Assembly (NCBI RefSeq): GCF_900142465.1
Contig: NZ_FRAX01000014.1
Coordinates: 47,249 to 111,248, forward strand
Direction of reading: 5' to 3'
DNA length: 64,000 nt
Source: Fibrobacter sp. UWH6
GTDB lineage: Bacteria; Fibrobacterota; Fibrobacteria; Fibrobacterales; Fibrobacteraceae
Shown: piece after piece, positions 51,587 through 61,382 of the stretch
Layout: every line of letters starts with the position of its first letter
Position numbering within the stretch: position 1 is the stretch's first letter
Notes under the pieces: generated by a model
Database searches by the model: none
What the model saw: only the letters and a program-made list of their open reading frames with translations
Told to the model about the DNA's origin: nothing
Position numbers and translations under genes: made by a program

Positions 51587-53200
51587 ATGAGTAACTACTA
51601 TAACATGCCGAAACTCCCGACCGAAAACAGCCCGAAGGTTGAAATCTTCGTGGATGACAAGGCCGTGATGGTTCCTGGCGATACTAACCTCCTCGAAGCC
51701 CTGAAGGCTGTCGGGATTGAAACTCCGCACGTCTGTTACCATCCGTATCTGCCGGTTTCCGGTAACTGCCGTCAGTGCCTGGTTGAACAGGAAGGCCCCC
51801 GTGGTCGTATGCTGGTCATCTCCTGCTATACTCCTGTCGCTCCGGGTATGAAGATTTATACTCCTGCTTCCTCTGCTCGCGTCAAGAACGCCCGCAAGGC
51901 AACTCAGGAATTCATGCTGGTGAACCATCCGCTGGATTGCCCTATCTGCGATAAGGCTGGCGAATGCACCCTGCAGGAAAACTACATGGAATGCGGTCAG
52001 AACGAAGGCCGTCTCCGTCCGGAATATGGTAAGAACTACCACGGCAATCCGGTTCACCAGTTCGTTGACGCCAAGGGCCAGGTCCGTGGCGGTAAGCACG
52101 TGGATATCGGTCCCCGAATCCTTCTCGACGAAGAACGCTGCGTACAGTGCGACCGTTGCGTCCGCTTCATGCGTTCTGTGGCCAAGGATGAACAGCTGCA
52201 GCTTGCAGGCCGTGCCGACCACACTTACATCACCACGTTCCCCGGCGAAAAGCTGGACCACGAATATGACCTCTGCGTCACTGACGTGTGCCCCACCGGT
52301 GCAATGACTGCCAAGTACTTCCGTTTCCAGAAGCGCGTATGGCTCCTGAGCCACACCCCGACCATCTCCATGGATGACTCCCTGGGCGCAAACATCTGGA
52401 TCGACCATGCCGACGGTAAGATCTACCGCGTCATGCCCCGTTGCAATCCGGAAGTGAACCGCAGCTGGCTCTCTAACACCAGCCGTATGGCATTCCAGAA
52501 CTTTAACAAGAACCGTCTCCCCGCAATCGGTGGCGTCAAGGTCATCAAGGAAGCTCTCGCTTCTGCAACTGGCAAGATCGCTCTCGTTGCCGGTGGCGAA
52601 TGCACCATCGAAGACTTGGCTGCTCTCCGCATGCTGAAGGAATCCCTGGGTGACCGTGCCGATATCTTCGGCGGTTCTCTCAAGATCAAGTCCGAACCCG
52701 ATGGCATCGCCAAGAGCGGTGACCCCATGGCAAACCGCGCCGGCTTCAAGCTCCTTGGCCTTGCCGACGACAATCTGTGGGATCTGGCTCAGAACGTTTC
52801 CAACTACTCCGTGCTGGTCTGCGTGAACAACAACATTGTTGGCGATGGCAACAAGTCCATGGACGTAATCGAAAAGATTCCGACCCGCATCGTTCTTTCC
52901 GCTTTCAATGACGAAACTGCAAACATGGCTACCCTTGCTTACGGTATCAGGCACTGGAGCGAAGTCCAGGGCACCATGGTGAACTCTCTCAACATTCTCC
53001 AGAAGTTGAACGCAGCTCCCACTTGCCCCGATGCAGAACTGAGACCCGCTTACGAAGTTCTCTCTGAACTGGCTGGCAACACCTTCACCTGTGCATACGA
53101 CGCTTTCAAGAAGGCTGCCGAATACGCCCCGGCTCTCGCCGGCCTCGCTTACGACAGCATCAAGAGCACTGGCCTTCATCTTGAAGGAGGTAACGCATAA
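51587..53200 (+). CDS. nuoG: NADH-quinone oxidoreductase subunit G (short form)
   Basis: Iron-sulfur subunit. The 537 residues are shorter than the 700-900 usual. The N-terminal part has the 2Fe-2S Cys in HVCYHPYLPVSGNCRQC (about 48-64), then the HxxxCxxC region (HPLDCPICDKAGECTLQ), CVQCDRCVRF and DVCPTGAMTAK for the 4Fe-4S clusters. The C-terminal, molybdopterin-oxidoreductase-like domain is reduced (CNPEVNRSWLSNTSRMAFQNF to the end). The frame is open earlier, but ATG 51587 follows the nuoF stop directly. The stop overlaps nuoH by one base. Confidence 0.93.
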   Translation: MSNYYNMPKLPTENSPKVEIFVDDKAVMVPGDTNLLEALKAVGIETPHVCYHPYLPVSGNCRQCLVEQEGPRGRMLVISCYTPVAPGMKIYTPASSARVKNARKATQEFMLVNHPLDCPICDKAGECTLQENYMECGQNEGRLRPEYGKNYHGNPVHQFVDAKGQVRGGKHVDIGPRILLDEERCVQCDRCVRFMRSVAKDEQLQLAGRADHTYITTFPGEKLDHEYDLCVTDVCPTGAMTAKYFRFQKRVWLLSHTPTISMDDSLGANIWIDHADGKIYRVMPRCNPEVNRSWLSNTSRMAFQNFNKNRLPAIGGVKVIKEALASATGKIALVAGGECTIEDLAALRMLKESLGDRADIFGGSLKIKSEPDGIAKSGDPMANRAGFKLLGLADDNLWDLAQNVSNYSVLVCVNNNIVGDGNKSMDVIEKIPTRIVLSAFNDETANMATLAYGIRHWSEVQGTMVNSLNILQKLNAAPTCPDAELRPAYEVLSELAGNTFTCAYDAFKKAAEYAPALAGLAYDSIKSTGLHLEGGNA

Positions 53201-54552
53201 TGGATATTATTGAATCCAAATCCTGGGTTGAATGGCTGATCACGATTGCGAAGTTCGCCTTCTGCTTCGTGCCGGTCCTTTACATCCTCCTGTTGATTCC
53301 TATGGAACGCCGTGGCGCCGGCTTTATGCAGGACCGTCAGGGCCCCAACCGTTCCTACATCAAGATCCCGTACTTCGGCAAGATCCGCTTGCTGGGTTAC
53401 GTGCAGAACATGTGCGACGGTACCAAGCTGTTCTTCAAGGAAATGTTCGCTCCCAAGGGCGCAAGCAAGTTCCTGTACTACGTGGCTCCGGCAATCCCGT
53501 TTGCCATCGTGTTCCTGTCTCCCTGCGTCATTCCCTGGTTCGGACCTCTGGTTTTCGAATGGGGTGGCAAGGTCGTGACGATCAGCGGTTCCATCCTTGA
53601 TACCGAAGTGGGCATCTTGCTCCTGTTCGGTTTCTCTTCTCTGTCTGCATTCGGTGCTGTCCTGGCTGGTTGGGCTTCCAAGTCCAAGTACAGCTACCTG
53701 GGCTCCCTCCGTACTTCTGCAATGACCATTAGCTACGAAGTCTGCCAGGGCCTTTCCATGATGGGCCTCCTGGTGCTCGCAGGCTCCTTCAGCCTCACCG
53801 ACATCGTTAGCTGGCAGGAACACCACGTCTGGGGTATCGTTGCCCAGCCGGTGGCTTTCTTCTGCTTCCTCATTGCAACTATCGCCGAAACTGGCCGTGC
53901 TCCCTTCGACGTTGCCGAAGGTGAACCGGAATTGGTTGCTGGTTACCACACTGAATACGGTGCAATGCAGTTCGGTATGTTCTACATGGGCGAATACGCT
54001 CATATCTGCATCGCTTCCTTCCTGGTGGCAACCCTCTTCCTGGGTGGCTACTCTGTACCGTTCGTTACTACCGAAACCATGCAGGCTCACATGGGCGGCT
54101 CCCTGGCCATCCTCTGCTGGGTGCTTGCATTCCTCGGCCTCGCATTCCTCCACATGATGCACCGCTACTCCAAGAAGCTCCGCGCTTCTTCCCAGAGCAA
54201 TAAGATGGTGATCCTGCAGGAATACAAGCTGTACAAGCTGGTTGCCGGTATTGCTACCGTCGTGTTCATCGCTGCCGGTGTCGCTTCCTGGATGTTCTAC
54301 ACTCCGGAAATCGCACATACCGCCGCTGGCGTCAACACCATCGGTACTGCTCTCGGTACTGCTGTTATCCACCTGCTGGTTCTCGTCGTCAAGAGCGTGT
54401 TCTTCTGCTGGGTCTGGATTTGGGTCCGTTGGACTCTGCCCCGCTTCCGCTATGACCATGTGATGAACCTCGGTTGGAAGATTATCCTTAACATCGCTAT
54501 CCTGAACCTCGTTGTGACCGCAGTTGTCGCAAAGCTCGTTGGAGGTAACTAA
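53200..54552 (+). CDS. nuoH: NADH-quinone oxidoreductase subunit H (with inserted segment)
   Basis: Membrane-arm subunit that forms the quinone tunnel. The 450 residues are about 100 longer than usual. Core motifs include RRGAGFMQDRQGPNRSYIKI, KLFFKEMFAPKGASK, LGSLRTSAMTISYEV, ETGRAPFDVAEGEPELVAGYHTEYG (as the key Glu region) and FFCWVWIWVRWTLPRFRYD. Between about 310 and 365, an extra stretch (MMHRYSKKLRASSQSNKMVI and HTAAGVNTIGTALGT) interrupts the usual spacing. Surrounding genes overlap it by one base. Confidence 0.93.
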   Translation: MDIIESKSWVEWLITIAKFAFCFVPVLYILLLIPMERRGAGFMQDRQGPNRSYIKIPYFGKIRLLGYVQNMCDGTKLFFKEMFAPKGASKFLYYVAPAIPFAIVFLSPCVIPWFGPLVFEWGGKVVTISGSILDTEVGILLLFGFSSLSAFGAVLAGWASKSKYSYLGSLRTSAMTISYEVCQGLSMMGLLVLAGSFSLTDIVSWQEHHVWGIVAQPVAFFCFLIATIAETGRAPFDVAEGEPELVAGYHTEYGAMQFGMFYMGEYAHICIASFLVATLFLGGYSVPFVTTETMQAHMGGSLAILCWVLAFLGLAFLHMMHRYSKKLRASSQSNKMVILQEYKLYKLVAGIATVVFIAAGVASWMFYTPEIAHTAAGVNTIGTALGTAVIHLLVLVVKSVFFCWVWIWVRWTLPRFRYDHVMNLGWKIILNIAILNLVVTAVVAKLVGGN

Positions 54553-55121
54553 TGGCTCGCGTTATTAAACAGAAACCCATGACCGTCATCGAACGCCTCT
54601 ACATTTTCGAGGCTATGCGCGGTCTGTGGACCACCCTTAAGCATGCTGCCCGTGGTTTGTTCCGCTACGAAGAACTTCCCACTATTTCCTACCCGGAAGG
54701 CCAGCCCGAAGTTCGCAACACCTATCGCGCCAAGCATCGCTTGATGCTCCGCCCCGATGGCACTCCCCGTTGCGTTGCTTGCGGCATGTGCGCTGCAGCT
54801 TGCCCTGCTCACTGTATCTTTATCGAAGCAACCCAGTCTGACGATCCCCGTATCGAAAAGCGCGTCATGCGTTTTGACATTGACCACCTGGTTTGCGTGT
54901 TCTGCGGCCTTTGCGCCGAAGCCTGCCCGGTAGATGCTCTCCGCATGGATACCAAGCAGATCGTTTTTGAACATCGCAACCGCGAAGATTTCGTGGCACA
55001 CCTGGCCGATCTCATCGAATGGGATCCGAAGGATTACCCCGAAGACGCACAGAGCCAGATGGCTCCGGGCGGTACCAAGAACGCCGAGGCCCGCAAGGTC
55101 TGGGGAATGGAGGTTAAGTAA
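54552..55121 (+). CDS. nuoI: NADH-quinone oxidoreductase subunit I
   Basis: Carries clusters N6a and N6b. The 189-residue product has CVACGMCAAACPAHC (about 77-91) and CVFCGLCAEACPVDA (about 117-131). Normal length. It overlaps nuoH and nuoJ by one base each. Confidence 0.95.
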   Translation: MARVIKQKPMTVIERLYIFEAMRGLWTTLKHAARGLFRYEELPTISYPEGQPEVRNTYRAKHRLMLRPDGTPRCVACGMCAAACPAHCIFIEATQSDDPRIEKRVMRFDIDHLVCVFCGLCAEACPVDALRMDTKQIVFEHRNREDFVAHLADLIEWDPKDYPEDAQSQMAPGGTKNAEARKVWGMEVK

Positions 55122-55651
55122 TGCTCGCCCTGATTTACTTCATTGTCCTTGGAATTATCGCAATTGGCTCTGCCGTTTGCGTGCTCCTTTCCAAGCATCC
55201 GCTCTACGGAGCTCTTTCCCTGGTTCTTACCATGCTCTCCCTGGCCGGTATCTACGGCCTGCTGGGTAGCCCCTTCATGGGCGTTGTCCAGATCATGGTT
55301 TACGCAGGCGCAATCATCATGTTGCTCACCTTCGTGATCATGGTGCTGAACGCCGGTAAGGACAGCAAGACTCCCATGTTCGACAAGGTTTCCCTGTTCG
55401 TGATTCCGGCCGTGATCGTTCTCGCCGGTCTCGTGGGCTTTGCCCTGGTTCGTGCTCCCATCGTCTTCGATGCTACCACCCTCCGCGGCTCTGTAAAGCT
55501 CACCTCCGAAACACTGTTTAACGTAGCTCAGGAAGGCCCCGGCTACTTCGTCCTGTTCGAAGTCCTCGGTCTGTTGCTCCTTTCTTCCATGGGTGCCGCT
55601 GTGCTCATGGCCAAGAAGCGCCTTGGCTCTGAAATCGAGGAGGAAAAGTAA
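55121..55651 (+). CDS. nuoJ: NADH-quinone oxidoreductase subunit J
   Basis: Membrane subunit of 176 residues with about five hydrophobic helices. SKHPLYGALSLVLTMLSLAG and MGVVQIMVYAGAIIMLLTFVIM include the helix with the conserved Tyr. One-base overlaps with nuoI and nuoK. Confidence 0.93.
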   Translation: MLALIYFIVLGIIAIGSAVCVLLSKHPLYGALSLVLTMLSLAGIYGLLGSPFMGVVQIMVYAGAIIMLLTFVIMVLNAGKDSKTPMFDKVSLFVIPAVIVLAGLVGFALVRAPIVFDATTLRGSVKLTSETLFNVAQEGPGYFVLFEVLGLLLLSSMGAAVLMAKKRLGSEIEEEK

Positions 55652-55965
55652 TGGAACTCCAAGCTATGTATGTTCAGATTTTGGCCCTGGTGATTTTCGC
55701 CATCGGCCTTATCGTGGCCATTTCCCGCAGAAACATCTTCTTCGTGCTCATGGGTGTTGAACTCGCCCTGAACGCCGTGAACCTGTCTTTCGTGGGCTTT
55801 GCCAAGACCCTGCCTGCCGAAATGAGCGTTGCAGGCCAGATCGTGCCGCTGTTCGCAATTGCTGTTGCAGCTGCCGAAGCTTGCGTGGGCCTTGCCATGG
55901 TCATCATGATCTTCCGTAACCGCGAGAGCGTTGATTCCAACGACTTCTCTAACTTGAAGGGGTAA
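55651..55965 (+). CDS. nuoK: NADH-quinone oxidoreductase subunit K
   Basis: A 104-residue membrane subunit with three helices. GVELALNAVNLSF (about 34-46) and AAAEACVGLAMVIMIFRN (about 73-90) carry the two Glu residues of the proton path. nuoL starts six bases later. Confidence 0.94.
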   Translation: MELQAMYVQILALVIFAIGLIVAISRRNIFFVLMGVELALNAVNLSFVGFAKTLPAEMSVAGQIVPLFAIAVAAAEACVGLAMVIMIFRNRESVDSNDFSNLKG

Positions 55966-55971
55966 TAATCA

Positions 55972-57915
55972 ATGACTAATTTACCGCTTTGGTTTATTCC
56001 GCTCTTCCCGCTCATCGGTACCATCCTTTTGGGTACCATCGCCGTGATTTCTTCCGGCAGCAAGAAGGGCCCTTCCGAAGGTTTCGTTGGCGCGCTGGCC
56101 GTGTTGTTCCCGGCTCTCGCTTTCGCTAGCGTTGTCCTGCTGGCTTTCGGCATGCCCGAAACCGGCATCCGTCAGACCCTCTGCAACTGGATCGACGTCC
56201 CCATGCTCAAGGTGGACATCGGATTCCTGTTTGACGGTCTGTCCCGCATCATGCTGCTGTTCGTCACTGGCATCGGCTCCCTGATTGCGCTGTACTCCAT
56301 CGGTTACATGCACGGCGACCGTGGCTTTGCCCGCTTCTTCGCCTACATCAACCTGTTCCTGTTCAGCATGATCGTGCTGGTCCTTTCCGACAGCCTGCTC
56401 CTGACCTTCCTGGGTTGGGAAGGTGTGGGTCTCTGCTCTTACCTGCTGATCGGTTTCTGGAACTACGACGTGAACAACTGCAAGGCTGCAAACAAGGCCT
56501 TCATCGTGAACCGCGTGGGTGACATCGGCTTCCTCCTGGGTATGCTGGTGCTCTGCACTATCGGCGGCTCCGCCATCCTCAACTACGATCAGCTGGCTGC
56601 TTTCATCCAGATGGTCGTTTCCGGTGGCCACGTTGAAATCGTCATTCCGTTCCTGTCTCTCGCCGGTATCTGCTTCTTCGTAGGCTGCACCGGTAAGTCC
56701 GCCCAGATTCCTCTTCTCACTTGGTTGCCCGATGCAATGGCTGGTCCGACCCCGGTTTCCGCCCTCATCCATGCTGCAACCATGGTGACCTCTGGCGTGT
56801 ATCTGCTTGCCCGTCTCGGTTCTATGTTTGCCATGCTCCCCACCGTGCTTGATATCATTACCGTTGTCGGTATGCTCACTGCATTCTGGGCCGCTGTGGC
56901 TGGCCTCTTCCAGAACGACATCAAGAAGGTGCTGGCATACTCCACTATCTCTCAGCTGGGCTACATGTTCATGGCTGCAGGTGTGGCTGCATTCGATGCT
57001 TCCATCTTCCACGTCTTTACCCACGCCTTCTTCAAGGCAGCCCTGTTCCTCGGTGCCGGTGCCGTGATTCACGCCCTGGCTGGCGAACAGGATATGCGCA
57101 AGATGGGTGGCCTGGTCAAGAAGGTTCCCGTTACCGCATGCGTCATGATCTTTGCATTCCTGGCCATTATCGGTATCCCGGGCTTCGCCGGTTTCTGGTC
57201 TAAGGACCTGATCCTGGAACGTCTCTATATGAGCGGTCCCATGGGCCCCTACTACTATGCAGTTGGCCTCCTCACTGCTGTTATTACCGCAGTCTACATG
57301 GGCCGTCTGATCATCCTGACCTTCTTCGGTTCCTATCGCGGTTCCAAGGAAAGCGAACATCACATTCACGAAGCTCCGGCTTGCATGCTGATCCCCATGG
57401 TGATTCTCGCCGTTGGCGCAGTGTTCTCCGGCTATATGTGGGCAGATTCCATCGGCCTTACCTTCTTCCGTGATATGCTTGCTCCTGTTGTTGGTGCTGC
57501 ACAGCTCTCCGTGGCTCACTCCGAAGCCCACGTGAACCCCATGGTGTTCGCCGGTCTCGGCACTGCCGCTGCTGTTCTCGGTCTCGTGATTGCCTGGGCC
57601 AAGTTCGGCAAGGCTCGCATTCCTGAAGCCAAGGGCTCTTCTGCTCCTACCGGCAAGATGGCTACCTGGACCTTCCTCTTCGATATCATTCACGGTTGGT
57701 TCATCTGCCTTACCAATGTTGTTGCCTGGATTATCGAAAACTGCGTGGATAAGCTGGTTCTGTTTGTCCAGTGGCTGGTAGCCGGCATTGTTGAAATCCT
57801 GGGTGATGGCGTTGCCTCCTTCCAGGTTCGCAAGGTTCGCCTGCAGCTCGCTCTTAGCGTTGCCGGTGTTGTAGCCCTTGTGCTCGTTGTTCTTCTGACC
57901 GGAGGTATGATCTAA
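55972..57915 (+). CDS. nuoL: NADH-quinone oxidoreductase subunit L
   Basis: Distal antiporter-like subunit of 647 residues. VNRVGDIGFLLGM (about 175), GKSAQIPLLTWLPDAMAGPTPVSALIHAATMVTSGVYLLAR (key Lys, Pro and His, about 240-280) and IKKVLAYSTISQLGYMFMA (about 320) are typical. A long C-terminal lateral helix region is present with its terminal membrane segment. nuoM follows with one base overlapping. Confidence 0.96.
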   Translation: MTNLPLWFIPLFPLIGTILLGTIAVISSGSKKGPSEGFVGALAVLFPALAFASVVLLAFGMPETGIRQTLCNWIDVPMLKVDIGFLFDGLSRIMLLFVTGIGSLIALYSIGYMHGDRGFARFFAYINLFLFSMIVLVLSDSLLLTFLGWEGVGLCSYLLIGFWNYDVNNCKAANKAFIVNRVGDIGFLLGMLVLCTIGGSAILNYDQLAAFIQMVVSGGHVEIVIPFLSLAGICFFVGCTGKSAQIPLLTWLPDAMAGPTPVSALIHAATMVTSGVYLLARLGSMFAMLPTVLDIITVVGMLTAFWAAVAGLFQNDIKKVLAYSTISQLGYMFMAAGVAAFDASIFHVFTHAFFKAALFLGAGAVIHALAGEQDMRKMGGLVKKVPVTACVMIFAFLAIIGIPGFAGFWSKDLILERLYMSGPMGPYYYAVGLLTAVITAVYMGRLIILTFFGSYRGSKESEHHIHEAPACMLIPMVILAVGAVFSGYMWADSIGLTFFRDMLAPVVGAAQLSVAHSEAHVNPMVFAGLGTAAAVLGLVIAWAKFGKARIPEAKGSSAPTGKMATWTFLFDIIHGWFICLTNVVAWIIENCVDKLVLFVQWLVAGIVEILGDGVASFQVRKVRLQLALSVAGVVALVLVVLLTGGMI

Positions 57916-59621
57916 TGCTTCTGCATCTCCTCGTCTTGGCTCCGTTCGTTGTCGCTATCCTCATGGTGGCAACCTCCAAGGAAGATCCCAAGTCTTCTTC
58001 CCGCCTGGCTTTCCTCTTCGGCCTTGCCTTTGTGGGCATGTCCGTCGCTCTGATCGCCGGTGGCAACCAGGCTACCGAAGCTGTGGAATGGTTCCGCATT
58101 CCTGGCGCAAAGGGCCCGGTTTACTACTACCTGTACAGCCATGGTCTGGGCGCCTGGATGACGCTCCTTTCCACTGGTCTTTCCCTGGTGGCTCTCATCA
58201 CTGCTCGTAACACTACCTGCAAGAACTACCGCAACTTCGCAATCGGCATCTTCGCCTTGATGGGCGCCATGAACGGCACCTTCCTGGCCGCCGACGCAGT
58301 GCTGTTCTTCTTCTTCTTCGAAGCAATGGTGATCCCCGCCGCAATCCTTATCGCCGGTTTCGGTGGCAAGGATCGCGTCAAGGCTGCTATGACCTTCGCC
58401 ATCTACACCCTGGTGGGCTCCGCTCCCATGATGGTGGCTCTGTGGTACGTGCTGACCAAGGCTGACAACTCCCTGCTCCTTTCTCTGGCCCTGGCTATCC
58501 AGAACATGGATCCCGCCGTCCAGACCTCTATCCTCGTTTGCTTCCTCCTGGCCTTCATGGTGAAGACTCCGATCTTCCCGTTCCACGGCTGGCAGGCAAT
58601 TTCCTACTCCGAAGCTCCCGCTCCGCTCTCTGCAATCCTTACCGGTGCAATGAGTAAGGCTGGCGTCTTTGGTTTCATTGCCTGGATCCTCCCGATTTTC
58701 CCGCTTTCTATGACTGCTGTCAGCACCATGATGTGGCTGGGCCTCGTGACTGCCGTTTACGGCGCTCTCATGGCTCTCCGCGCCAAGGATGCCAAGAAAC
58801 TTCTGGCCTTCAGCTCCATGGGTCACCTCGGCCTGGCTGTTGCCGGTGTCTTTAGCCTTTCCGAAGCTATGCTCCCCGCAGTGCTGGTGCTCCTGGTGGC
58901 ACACGGCCTCTCCGCAGGCGCACAGTTCCTTCTGATGGGCATTGGCGAACGTATGACTGGAACTCGCGAACTGGATAAGCTTGGCGGTCTTGCCCGCAAG
59001 ACTCCGGTGTTCGGCACCCTGTTCGGCTTTGTGGCTGTGATGGCCCTGGCTGTTCCTGGTACTGCAGGCTTCGTCGGCGAATTCACCGTGCTCCTGTCCC
59101 TCTGGGATATGGGCCCGCTCCCCGCACTGGTTGCTGGTCTCACCATCATCCTCTCTGCCGCTTACATGCTCCGCTTCGTCCAGAAGGTTATCTTCGGTGA
59201 ACAGAAGTGCGAAGTGACCGGCACCCAGATGACCGCCCTGGAAGGTTCTTCCATCGGTATCATGGCCGCCCTGCTCCTGGTGTTCGGTATGCATCCCGCA
59301 TTCATCACCAACGCTCTGCACCTCTTCGACGAACAGGCTGTGGAACAGATGGCTAAGCTCTCCGGCAACGCCCAGCAGATCGAAGAAACTGCCGAAAACG
59401 AAGCAGTTCCCGCCGCTGAAGCTGCCGCCTCCGCCGAAGACGAAAATATCGCAAGCGTTGCCCAGCCCATGACCGAAGAAGACTTCCGTCAGCTGGATTC
59501 TAACCTGGCCGCCAACGGTTTCAGCGAAGAAGAACGCGCATCTCTCATCAAGCAGCTCCGCGAAATGGATGTCGACACCGCCGCCGCTTCCGAAGCCGCT
59601 GTTGAAGGAGGTAACAACTAA
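57915..59621 (+). CDS. nuoM: NADH-quinone oxidoreductase subunit M with acidic C-terminal tail
   Basis: Antiporter-like subunit. The membrane part (about 1-470) has FFFFEAMVIPAAILIAGFG, MVKTPIFPFHGWQAISYSEAPAPLSAILTGAMSKAGVFG (key Lys and His regions, near 215-250) and KKLLAFSSMGHLGLAVAG. The last ~100 residues (ENEAVPAAEAAASAEDENIA, MTEEDFRQLDSNLAANGF, SLIKQLREMDVDTAAAS) form an acidic, Ala-rich, soluble tail that is not usual in NuoM. Total 568 residues. One-base overlaps at both ends. Confidence 0.94.
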   Translation: MLLHLLVLAPFVVAILMVATSKEDPKSSSRLAFLFGLAFVGMSVALIAGGNQATEAVEWFRIPGAKGPVYYYLYSHGLGAWMTLLSTGLSLVALITARNTTCKNYRNFAIGIFALMGAMNGTFLAADAVLFFFFFEAMVIPAAILIAGFGGKDRVKAAMTFAIYTLVGSAPMMVALWYVLTKADNSLLLSLALAIQNMDPAVQTSILVCFLLAFMVKTPIFPFHGWQAISYSEAPAPLSAILTGAMSKAGVFGFIAWILPIFPLSMTAVSTMMWLGLVTAVYGALMALRAKDAKKLLAFSSMGHLGLAVAGVFSLSEAMLPAVLVLLVAHGLSAGAQFLLMGIGERMTGTRELDKLGGLARKTPVFGTLFGFVAVMALAVPGTAGFVGEFTVLLSLWDMGPLPALVAGLTIILSAAYMLRFVQKVIFGEQKCEVTGTQMTALEGSSIGIMAALLLVFGMHPAFITNALHLFDEQAVEQMAKLSGNAQQIEETAENEAVPAAEAAASAEDENIASVAQPMTEEDFRQLDSNLAANGFSEEERASLIKQLREMDVDTAAASEAAVEGGNN

Positions 59622-61090
59622 TGAGTAACATGATCATTCTCTTGCCGGTTATCCTGGTTGCCGTTGGCGCCCTGATTTCCTTGGCTGCAGAACCCTTCAT
59701 CAAGGACGAGAACAAGCATAAGATCCTTCCCTGGGTCGCTTCCGCATTCGCCCTGTTCGCAGCCGGTGCCTACGCCCTGGTCACTACCGATACCTTTTAC
59801 GGCCTCTATGCCATGGATCCGGCCCGCCGCCTCCTGGGCGTTGCCATTGTGCTCTGCGCCTTCCTGGGTATCGCTGGCCTCCAGTGGACCCTGGGCCACG
59901 AAAAGTTCAAGGGTGGCGAAGCTTACGCCCTCCTGATGCTTGCTACTACAGGCGCCCTGCTCATGACTCAGGCCATCGACTATGTGGCCCTGTTCCTGGG
60001 CATGGAACTGGCTAGCTTCCCGATCTACGCCCTGGTGGGTATTCGCCGCAAGGATGCAAACGCTAACGAAGGTGCCTTCAAGTACTTCGTTTCCGGTTCC
60101 ATCTTCAGCGCCATCTTCCTCTACGGTGTGGCTATGGTTTACGGTGCTACCGGTACTACCAGCTTCAATTCCGCCATTCTCCCGGGTCGCGAAAGCATCT
60201 ACGGCATTGGCGTGTTCATGACCGTGATTGGCCTCCTGTTCAAGGCTGGTGCCGCTCCTGTCCACTTCTGGGTGGCTGACGTCTACACCGGTGCTTCCGT
60301 TGCAGTGACCGGCTTCATGGCTGCAGTTGTTAAGGTTGGCGCTCTCGCCGCCCTGGCTTCTGTATGGCTCGGCATCCTGGTGACCAAGGCTGGCTCCGCA
60401 GCCGCCTGGAACCTTGCTGAACAGGTGACCATCGGTTCCCAGTCCAAGGGCCTCTATTATGTGGTTGTTATCGTGGCTCTGCTTTCCATGGTGTTCGGTG
60501 CCTTCGGCGGTCTCGCCCAGAAGTCCATCCGTCGCATCTTGGCTTACTCCGCCGTGATGAACGCCGGCTTTATCGTAATCGGCCTGCTGCTGCCCAACTA
60601 CGCTGCAAACGGTACCGTTCAGATGGGCCCCATGTTCTACTTCCTGGTGACCTACGCCGTTGCATCTGCTGGCGCCCTCACCGGTATTGCCTACCTGTCT
60701 GGCCGTGACGACCGCAACGAAACTCTGGAAGCAATCCAGGGCCGCGGCCGCAAGCGTCCCTTCGTTGCACTGGGCGTGACTGTCTGCTTGGCAAGCCTGG
60801 CTGGCCTTCCGCCGGTTGCTGGTTTCCTGGCCAAGTTCACCCTGTTCACCGACGCATTCGCCGCTGGTATGGGCTGGCTCGCTGCCGTGGCCTTCGGCCT
60901 CTCCCTGGTGGCTGCCGTGTTCTACCTGCGTATCGCCTTCGTCCTCTTCATGCCCCTCAAGCCTGAATGCGAATGCAAGTGCGTATGCGCCAAGAGCGCA
61001 CCCTTCAGCTACCTGCTGAAGTTTGCAGTGACCGTTGCCGCTATCGCCCTCCTGGTGGTCGGCGTGATCCCCGGCATCGCCCTGATCTAA
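59621..61090 (+). CDS. nuoN: NADH-quinone oxidoreductase subunit N
   Basis: Third antiporter-like subunit, 489 residues. FLGMELASFPIYALVGIRRKD (about 125), LLFKAGAAPVHFWVADVYTGA (about 205-225, with the key Lys), KSIRRILAYSAVMNAGFI (about 300) and LAGLPPVAGFLAKFTLFTDAF are typical. The last hydrophobic helix is preceded by CECKCVCAK, a Cys-rich loop unusual for NuoN. It is the last gene of the operon; a terminator follows. Confidence 0.95.
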   Translation: MSNMIILLPVILVAVGALISLAAEPFIKDENKHKILPWVASAFALFAAGAYALVTTDTFYGLYAMDPARRLLGVAIVLCAFLGIAGLQWTLGHEKFKGGEAYALLMLATTGALLMTQAIDYVALFLGMELASFPIYALVGIRRKDANANEGAFKYFVSGSIFSAIFLYGVAMVYGATGTTSFNSAILPGRESIYGIGVFMTVIGLLFKAGAAPVHFWVADVYTGASVAVTGFMAAVVKVGALAALASVWLGILVTKAGSAAAWNLAEQVTIGSQSKGLYYVVVIVALLSMVFGAFGGLAQKSIRRILAYSAVMNAGFIVIGLLLPNYAANGTVQMGPMFYFLVTYAVASAGALTGIAYLSGRDDRNETLEAIQGRGRKRPFVALGVTVCLASLAGLPPVAGFLAKFTLFTDAFAAGMGWLAAVAFGLSLVAAVFYLRIAFVLFMPLKPECECKCVCAKSAPFSYLLKFAVTVAAIALLVVGVIPGIALI

Positions 61091-61102
61091 TCAGTTACAG
61101 GA

Positions 61103-61151
61103 CGTCATTCCTGAACTGACCCAAAGTCATCCTGAACTTGTTTCAGGATCC
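61103..61151. repeat. GTCATCCTGAACTTG-type repeat
   Basis: GTCATTCCTGAACTGAC followed by GTCATCCTGAACTTGTTTCA and GGATCC, related to the repeat at 26878-26959. It lies between the nuoN stop and the terminator. Confidence 0.55.
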
Positions 61152-61162
61152 TAAACTTCGAA

Positions 61163-61198
61163 AACGCCTCGTAGGAATCCCCTACGGGGTGTTTTTGT
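61163..61198 (+). terminator. Terminator of the nuo operon
   Basis: ACGCCTCGTAGG / CCTACGGGGTGT stem then TTTTTG. Confidence 0.8.
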
Positions 61199-61382
61199 TT
61201 ATAAGCGGATTTTATAAAGTACTTGAATGAATTCGCCTTCTGAACATTTTGGGGGTTCGTGTGTGACAAGGAACAAAAAATAGGGGGGGAAGCGGAAAAG
61301 GAACGCCTGATTTTGTAAGAAAATTAGTGACAATAATGCAATGAAAATTTATCTTTCGTCACTGAGAAAGATCAAGGTTTGT

